Shown piece by piece: positions 14,401-19,173 of a stretch of 19,173 nt of DNA (within the stretch, counting starts at the first letter, position 1; the number at the start of each line of letters is the position of its first letter). Both the position numbers and the translations under genes were made by a program. The notes under the pieces were generated by a model, which saw nothing but the letters and a program-made list of their open reading frames with translations, did no database searches and was not told where the DNA came from. The DNA is from JBCAWW01 sp039024315 (GTDB taxonomy: Bacteria; Bacteroidota; Bacteroidia; J057): the NCBI GenBank assembly GCA_039024315.1, contig JBCCQN010000157.1:1-19173 (forward strand). Reading direction: 5' to 3'.

Positions 14401-16017
14401 ATGATTACATTTGAAACCCTCGACTGGATAGTTGTCGCCCTCTATTTTGGGGTGCTGCTGGGTGTTGCCTGGTGGGTCATTCGCCAAAAACAAGATTCAA
14501 CGGAAGATTACTTCCTCGCTGGCCGGCATGCTGGTTGGTTTGTCGTAGGAGCCTCGATATTTGCTTCAAATATTGGCTCTGAACACGTAGTAGGCTTGGC
14601 GGGTAGCGGTGCTTCTGACAAAATTCCTCTTTTGATTTATGAGCTGCATGCATGGGTAGTATTGATGCTAGGATGGATCTTTTTGCCTTTTTACGCTCGT
14701 GCAGGAGTCTTCACTATGCCTGAATTTCTAGAAAAACGCTTTAGTCCAAGCGCGCGCTGGTTCTTGTCTATTTTCTCTTTGGTCGCCTATGTTTTGACCA
14801 AGGTTTCGGTTACCGTATATGCCGGAGGCATTGTCATCTCGACTCTGCTCGGAATTGAATTTTGGTCTGGAGCTTTGGCGACCGTGATATTGACGGGGAT
14901 CTATACCGTCCTAGGAGGCATGAAAGCGGTGATTTATACCGAGGCGATTCAAACGATTGTCTTACTACTAGGAGCGGGCGCTTTGACTTTTTTAGGTTTA
15001 GATGTTATTGGCGGATGGGATGGCATGATAGAAATCGTGGGGGCTGACTATCTCAATATGTGGAAGCCAGCTGATCATCCTGACTATCCATGGCCCTCTT
15101 TAGTGATCTCGAGTTCGGTAGTAGGGATTTGGTATTGGTGTACCGATCAGGTGATCGTGCAACGGGTTTTGACCGCAAAGAATGTCCAAGAAGGCCGCCG
15201 TGGTACGATTTTCGGTGGATTTTTGAAGCTTACGCCTGTATTGCTGTTCTTGATTCCTGGTATTATTGCTTTTGCCATGCAAAAGACGGGAGACCTAAGT
15301 TTTGCCAAACCTGATGAAGCCTTTCCTGCGCTCATGGCCAAAATATTACCAGCAGGGCTGAGAGGCTTAGTTGCTGCCGGACTCTTGGCCGCATTGATGA
15401 GCTCATTAGCTTCGGTTTTTAATTCTTGTTCGACTCTATTTACGGTGGATATTTACCAAAAAGTCCGGCCTGAGGCAGATCAAAAATCACTGGTCCGCAT
15501 TGGGCGTATTGCTACTGCGGTAGTGGTAATATTAGGGATTCTTTGGATTCCGATCATGCAGTCCATCGCCAATGGCGTGCTCTATCAGTATCTACAAAAA
15601 GTACAGTCCTACATTGCTCCGCCCATAACGGCGATCTTCTTGCTGGGGATCTTTTCTAAACGCATTAATTCTCGCGGGGCTATGGCTGCTTTGATCTCGG
15701 GTATGATCATCGCAGTGGTCAGGCTGACCTTAGAAATCACGAAAGACAATTTTGCCACCGATAGTATTTTTTACAAACTCGGCGATGTCAACTTCTTACA
15801 CTTCAGCTCTTGGTTCTTCCTCATTGCGGTGCTCACTACTATCATTGTGAGCTTAGCTACACCCCCTCAAAATGAGGAAGCGCTGGAAGGTTTGAGCATG
15901 CAGACCCTGAGCGCAGCAGATCGGCAGACCAACAGAGATACCTACAATTGGATGGATATTGCGGCTTCTCTTTTTGTGATTGCTGTTGTAGCTTATGTTA
16001 TGATTACCTTCTCTTGA
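14401..16017 (+). CDS. Sodium:solute symporter (SSS family), SGLT-like sugar transporter
   Basis: 538 residues, many hydrophobic segments consistent with about 14 transmembrane helices. SGLT-type signatures are clear: EDYFLAGRHAGWFVVGASIF (35-54), the SNIGSEHVVGLAGSGA sodium/substrate helix (56-71), a GGMKAVIYTEAIQT segment, and the AALMSSLASVFNSCSTLFTV helix that contains the Na2-site serines in vSGLT. The length fits the family. It is expected in the inner membrane, importing a sugar with sodium. The next gene, 112 nt downstream, is an aldose 1-epimerase, the usual partner of such symporters in Bacteroidota, so a hexose or a related sugar (glucose, galactose) is the likely cargo; specificity cannot be read from sequence. 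The ATG at 14401 is preceded by a -7 promoter element. Confidence 0.92.
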   Translation: MITFETLDWIVVALYFGVLLGVAWWVIRQKQDSTEDYFLAGRHAGWFVVGASIFASNIGSEHVVGLAGSGASDKIPLLIYELHAWVVLMLGWIFLPFYARAGVFTMPEFLEKRFSPSARWFLSIFSLVAYVLTKVSVTVYAGGIVISTLLGIEFWSGALATVILTGIYTVLGGMKAVIYTEAIQTIVLLLGAGALTFLGLDVIGGWDGMIEIVGADYLNMWKPADHPDYPWPSLVISSSVVGIWYWCTDQVIVQRVLTAKNVQEGRRGTIFGGFLKLTPVLLFLIPGIIAFAMQKTGDLSFAKPDEAFPALMAKILPAGLRGLVAAGLLAALMSSLASVFNSCSTLFTVDIYQKVRPEADQKSLVRIGRIATAVVVILGILWIPIMQSIANGVLYQYLQKVQSYIAPPITAIFLLGIFSKRINSRGAMAALISGMIIAVVRLTLEITKDNFATDSIFYKLGDVNFLHFSSWFFLIAVLTTIIVSLATPPQNEEALEGLSMQTLSAADRQTNRDTYNWMDIAASLFVIAVVAYVMITFS

Positions 16018-16118
16018 GTACTGAGTAAAAAGTATTCAGTATTAAGGAGAAAGGTTCTGCTGACCTACATAATCCCATACTTCTCGGTCTTACTACTAAA
16101 TACTATTGTCTAAGTACT
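16017..16118 (+). repeat. MITE-like intergenic repeat, copy A, with imperfect terminal inverted repeats
   Basis: 102 bp from AGTACT (16017-16022) to AGTACT (16113-16118). The first and last about 29 bp are imperfect inverted repeats: the right end GTCTAAGTAC and the left GTACTGAGTA are the outermost parts, and TATTCAGTATTAAG pairs with CTTACTACTAAATA. It starts at the last base of the symporter stop codon and ends 6 nt before the nearest ATG of the epimerase gene, so it makes up nearly the whole intergenic space. No ORF inside. Confidence 0.78.
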
Positions 16119-16129
16119 TAAAAATGATC

Positions 16130-17320
16130 ATGAAAAAGCTACTACCACTGAGCGCCTTTTTACTGTTTCTTGGCCTATTGCTGTCTTGTGGACAAGAACA
16201 AAAGGCTACTGAGCGCAATGAGCGCGTATTTGAGTTGCCCAGTACCCCAATTACCCTTTCGGATTTATTACCCCAGAGGACCGATTTCCAGATGGATCTT
16301 GACGGCCATAAGACGGATTTATTCTTTCTCGCCAATGAAAACGGTATGCAAGTTGCCCTCAGCAATTACGGGGCACGTATTGTCAGTATTCTTGTACCTG
16401 ATCAGGATGGTCAGCTCGTCGACGTTTCTCTCGGGCATAAAAGCTTAGAGGGCTTTATCAAAAGCAAGGCCTATTTAGGCACCACTACTGGGCGCTATGC
16501 CAATCGTATTGCCAAGGGAAAATTTTCTATAGACGATACTGAATATGTACTCGCGACTAATAATGGCGAAAATCATCTCCACGGTGGCCCTGCTGGCCTT
16601 CATACGGTAGTCTGGAAAGCGAGTAAAAAAGATCCTCGTTCGTATTTATTCGAATATACTTCTCCCGATGGCGAGGAGGGCTATCCGGGCAAGCTTGAAA
16701 TGCAGGTGATTTATACCTTAACGGCAAACAATGCGCTCGAAATCAGCTACCATGCTACCACAGATAAGCCTACGGTAGTCAATCTTACCAACCATGCTTA
16801 TTTCAATTTGAGTGGCGAAGGAAATGAGACGATCAATGATCATATTCTGATGATTGCTGCGGATCGTTATACACCAGTAGATAAGGGACTCATACCCACT
16901 GGAGAGCTTGCATCTGTCGAGGGTACAGCTTTTGACTTTCGGGTGCCAACTCCTATCGGAGAACGCTTATCCTCCACCGAAACACAAATGATATTGGGAC
17001 AGGGTTATGATCACAATTTTGTTCTCAATGGTGGTCAGACCGACGAGCTGCGTAAAGTGGCTGAGGTTTATTCGCCCAAGACGAATATCGTGCTCGAGGT
17101 TTTGACTCAGGAGCCAGGGGTACAGTTTTATGGCGGGAATTTTTTAAATGGAACGCTCGTGGGTAAGGCTGGTAAGGTCTATCCGAGAAGATCTGCCTTC
17201 TGTTTGGAGACTCAACACTATCCTGACAGTCCTAACAAAGAGGATTTTCCTAGCACTCGCCTCGACCCTGGGGAAGTCTATCAAACTAAAAGCGCCTATC
17301 GCTTTTCAGTCAGGCATTAA
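16130..17320 (+). CDS. galM: Aldose 1-epimerase (mutarotase), lipoprotein form
   Basis: 396 residues from ATG at 16130 (an ATG at 16124 would add two residues; the in-frame TTG at 16106 lies in a repeat and is rejected). The N-terminus is a lipoprotein signal, MKKLLPLSAF then LLLSC with Cys20. The galactose mutarotase fold is clear: the NYGARIVSI strand (79-87), GRYANRIA (121-128), the substrate loop ENHLHGG (147-153), VVNLTNHAYFNL with the catalytic acid His222, GYDHNFVL with Asp294, and FCLETQHYPDSP with the catalytic base Glu360. It interconverts alpha and beta anomers of aldoses such as glucose and galactose. As a lipoprotein it works outside the cytoplasm, likely supplying the anomer taken up by the symporter encoded just upstream. 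A repeat element separates the two genes, and a terminator follows the stop. Confidence 0.93.
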   Translation: MKKLLPLSAFLLFLGLLLSCGQEQKATERNERVFELPSTPITLSDLLPQRTDFQMDLDGHKTDLFFLANENGMQVALSNYGARIVSILVPDQDGQLVDVSLGHKSLEGFIKSKAYLGTTTGRYANRIAKGKFSIDDTEYVLATNNGENHLHGGPAGLHTVVWKASKKDPRSYLFEYTSPDGEEGYPGKLEMQVIYTLTANNALEISYHATTDKPTVVNLTNHAYFNLSGEGNETINDHILMIAADRYTPVDKGLIPTGELASVEGTAFDFRVPTPIGERLSSTETQMILGQGYDHNFVLNGGQTDELRKVAEVYSPKTNIVLEVLTQEPGVQFYGGNFLNGTLVGKAGKVYPRRSAFCLETQHYPDSPNKEDFPSTRLDPGEVYQTKSAYRFSVRH

Positions 17321-17340
17321 AATTGCTAATATGTAAACGC

Positions 17341-17379
17341 TGCCCTTTTCTCGCAAGAGGAAAGGGCAACTGCTTTTTT
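17341..17379 (+). terminator. Intrinsic terminator after the epimerase gene
   Basis: TGCCCTTT (17341-17348) pairs with AAAGGGCA (17361-17368) around a 12-nt loop; six T residues follow at 17374-17379 after a short ACTGC spacer. It begins 20 nt after the epimerase stop. Confidence 0.82.
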
Positions 17380-17640
17380 GGATGGCTATTTCGGATTGTA
17401 GTTTATTTTAATGAAATAAGATTTCGGCTAAGGGCGGTTTACTGAGCTTTTTGGCGATTTCAGCTTTCAAAAGCGACAGTTTGGCGACAACTTATTCGAT
17501 ACTCTTACATCTCTACGTAACTTTTGGGCCAGATATAGAGATTCATTTAATTTAGATAGCCTACAAATACTAAGGATGATCAAATACGACAACACGCTCT
17601 TTAAAGATTAACTAGGATTAACCCATTTTTACTATTTGGA
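17380..17640. other. AT-rich leader region of the esterase gene
   Basis: About 260 nt between the terminator and the next gene. It must contain the promoter for the esterase gene, but I find only TAACTTTTG (17518-17526), a -7-like element with one base too many. No ORF, repeat copy or clear operator was seen. Confidence 0.4.
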
Positions 17641-19173
17641 ATGCAAAAAATATTCTCACTCTTATTTACGTTCTTTTTGGTGCCCTGCCTCGTCTTCGGC
17701 CAAGTTGTAGTAACAGATTTTCCAGAACACTTACAGCTATATCCCCGTGATATTTCGTCCAATTTAGCTACCGTAACTGCTGCCGGTACAGTGGATTTAT
17801 CCGCCATCACTTATTCTGAAATGAGGCTAAAAGTCTATCGGGATGGAGTTTTGCAGGCTACCGAAGTACAAAGTATTGGACCTGGAACAGGCATCGTTCC
17901 CTTTTCGATTAGCTATGATATCCCAGGAGAACTCAATAACTACAAATTCGAACTTTTGGGTTTTAACGGAGCTGAAAATATGATTCAGTCTGCTGATTCG
18001 GTGGTCGCAGGTGATATGTATATCATCTACGGGCAATCTAATGGAGAAGCCTCGATGTATGATGGTAGTGCGAGCGGAGATGCTTCTCCTTATATTCGAG
18101 TTTATGGCCGCAGCGTCAATTTCAATCTTAACTATATCGATTGGCATGTCGGCCAAGGCGATGGGGACCTTTTGTCGGACGGTAATACAGGGCAATGGGG
18201 CATGAAATTAGCTCGTAATATTATTGATAATCACGCAGTTCCCGTAGCGATCTTTAATGCTTGCTGGGGAGGGCAGAATTTAGATTTCTTTACGAGAAAC
18301 GATGCTGACCATGATGATTTTAGTACCCAATATGGCAAGACTTTGACTCGTTTGCTACAAACTGGCGGCGATCAAAAAGTGAGAGGCTTTTTCTGGTTTC
18401 AAGGAGAAAATGAAGCCGATAACGGTGAGTCCACAGATTCGTACAAAGCAGAGTTTGCGGCTCTGTTTAGTGATCTCAAAGAAAATTATACTGTGGACCA
18501 ATATTATATGGTCCAGATAAGAGATGGAGCCTACTTTAGCTTTAACAATACACTGCCTATTCAGGAAGCACAGCGCCAATTAGCTGACTCGATTCCTGAG
18601 ATGGAATTGATCAGTACCAATACTTTGCAGCATCATACTGACGATGTCCACTACGCTTATGTCAACGGATATGAAAAAATGGGAGACATCAGTTACTTGA
18701 TGATCAACCGTGATATTTATGGAGGACCTTCAGTTGATATCGCCACCCCGACTATAACAGGGGCTGCGATTACAGGCGCTGCAGAAATTACGCTTTACAC
18801 TGCACTTTCTGACGTTTTAAGTGCCGATGCCGGCATTGAGACCTATTTCATCTTAAATGGTACTGCCGTTACCGTAACGGGAGTTTCTATCATCGGTGGA
18901 AGTGATATCGTGCTTAGTCTTTCAGGCGCTCCGACAGGGATCAGCAGCATTAGTTACTCTACCCCTGTAGGTGCTACCAATTCCGTGATCAACGCCTCTG
19001 GAGTTGGTTTAACGGCTTTCAATGAATTTCCCGTCGGGACTTTACCGATAGAGCTACTTTCTTTTGATGGACGTTTGCTACAGGACCAGATCGAGCTTAG
19101 CTGGATAACCGCCAGTGAAAAAAATAATGCCCATTTTGACATTCAGCGCAGCGACAATGGACAGGCTTGGCAT
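17641..19173 (+). CDS. Secreted SASA/CE6-type acetylesterase, N-terminal 511 residues (partial)
   Basis: ATG at 17641 opens a frame that runs off the window end. Residues 1-21 form a signal peptide (ending FGQ). The esterase domain (about 118-365) has the SGNH-like blocks of the SASA family: GQSNGE with the nucleophile Ser133 (131-136), an ACWGG segment, FWFQGENEAD (251-260) and DDVHY with the catalytic Asp/His pair near 334-337. Family knowledge: these enzymes remove O-acetyl groups from sialic acids or from plant polysaccharides such as xylan; which applies here is not visible. Residues 365-470 are threonine/glycine-rich beta repeats. From about 472 (LPIELLSFDGRL, then IELSWITASEKNNAHFDIQRS) there is the fibronectin-like module that commonly precedes a T9SS sorting domain in Bacteroidota, so the missing end probably carries one. 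It starts a new transcription unit after a terminator. Confidence 0.85.
   Translation, partial: MQKIFSLLFTFFLVPCLVFGQVVVTDFPEHLQLYPRDISSNLATVTAAGTVDLSAITYSEMRLKVYRDGVLQATEVQSIGPGTGIVPFSISYDIPGELNNYKFELLGFNGAENMIQSADSVVAGDMYIIYGQSNGEASMYDGSASGDASPYIRVYGRSVNFNLNYIDWHVGQGDGDLLSDGNTGQWGMKLARNIIDNHAVPVAIFNACWGGQNLDFFTRNDADHDDFSTQYGKTLTRLLQTGGDQKVRGFFWFQGENEADNGESTDSYKAEFAALFSDLKENYTVDQYYMVQIRDGAYFSFNNTLPIQEAQRQLADSIPEMELISTNTLQHHTDDVHYAYVNGYEKMGDISYLMINRDIYGGPSVDIATPTITGAAITGAAEITLYTALSDVLSADAGIETYFILNGTAVTVTGVSIIGGSDIVLSLSGAPTGISSISYSTPVGATNSVINASGVGLTAFNEFPVGTLPIELLSFDGRLLQDQIELSWITASEKNNAHFDIQRSDNGQAWH

Noticed and set aside
1..19173. tRNA, rRNA, riboswitch or integrase attachment sites
   Set aside because: By eye I found no tRNA-like cloverleaf, rRNA segment, known riboswitch core or integrase gene in the window.

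Overview
The window reads as chromosomal DNA of a member of the Bacteroidota, probably near the Saprospiria (family level is inference). The signs are two secreted proteins ending in type IX secretion (T9SS, type A) sorting domains, a third secreted protein with a typical pre-sorting-domain region, lipoprotein and Tat-lipoprotein signals, and two exact copies of the Bacteroidota -7 promoter element TAnnTTTG just upstream of genes. There are no rRNA or tRNA genes, CRISPR arrays or complete insertion sequences.

Left third (1-5950, minus strand): a tightly packed five-gene operon that is the most interesting object here. In transcription order it encodes a five-helix membrane protein with two HX13H histidine pairs (predicted two b-hemes), a membrane-anchored FAD/NAD(P) flavoprotein with two ferredoxin-like Fe-S motifs, a 23-CXXCH secreted cytochrome, a 16-CXXCH secreted cytochrome, and the start of a secreted protein that looks like an outer-membrane beta-barrel. 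Neighbours overlap or lie at most 9 nt apart. The set looks like a complete path for electrons from cytosolic NAD(P)H, through the inner membrane and periplasm, towards the cell surface: a candidate reductase / extracellular electron transfer system.

Middle (6180-10450): a lipoprotein with two DUF1080-like domains, a convergent T9SS-exported beta-propeller-like protein, a small DUF3820 protein with an apparently leaderless promoter, and an AT-richer toxin-antitoxin remnant in which the antitoxin is intact but the PIN toxin is broken by a stop codon plus a frameshift.

Right half (10447-19173, plus strand): a T9SS-exported leucine-rich-repeat protein, a Tat-exported sugar phosphate isomerase/epimerase-like lipoprotein, a DEDDh exonuclease, a sodium/sugar symporter followed by a lipoprotein aldose 1-epimerase, and the start of a secreted SASA/CE6-type acetylesterase. 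Several of these fit outside-the-cell processing and uptake of sugars.

The intergenic spaces hold two dispersed repeat families: a short hairpin element (five copies; the stem varies by compensatory changes while the AACGC tail is kept) and a 75-122 bp MITE-like element (three copies). One copy of the latter exactly fills the gap between symporter and epimerase, and another carries a nested palindrome that seems to have inserted with a 4-bp target duplication.
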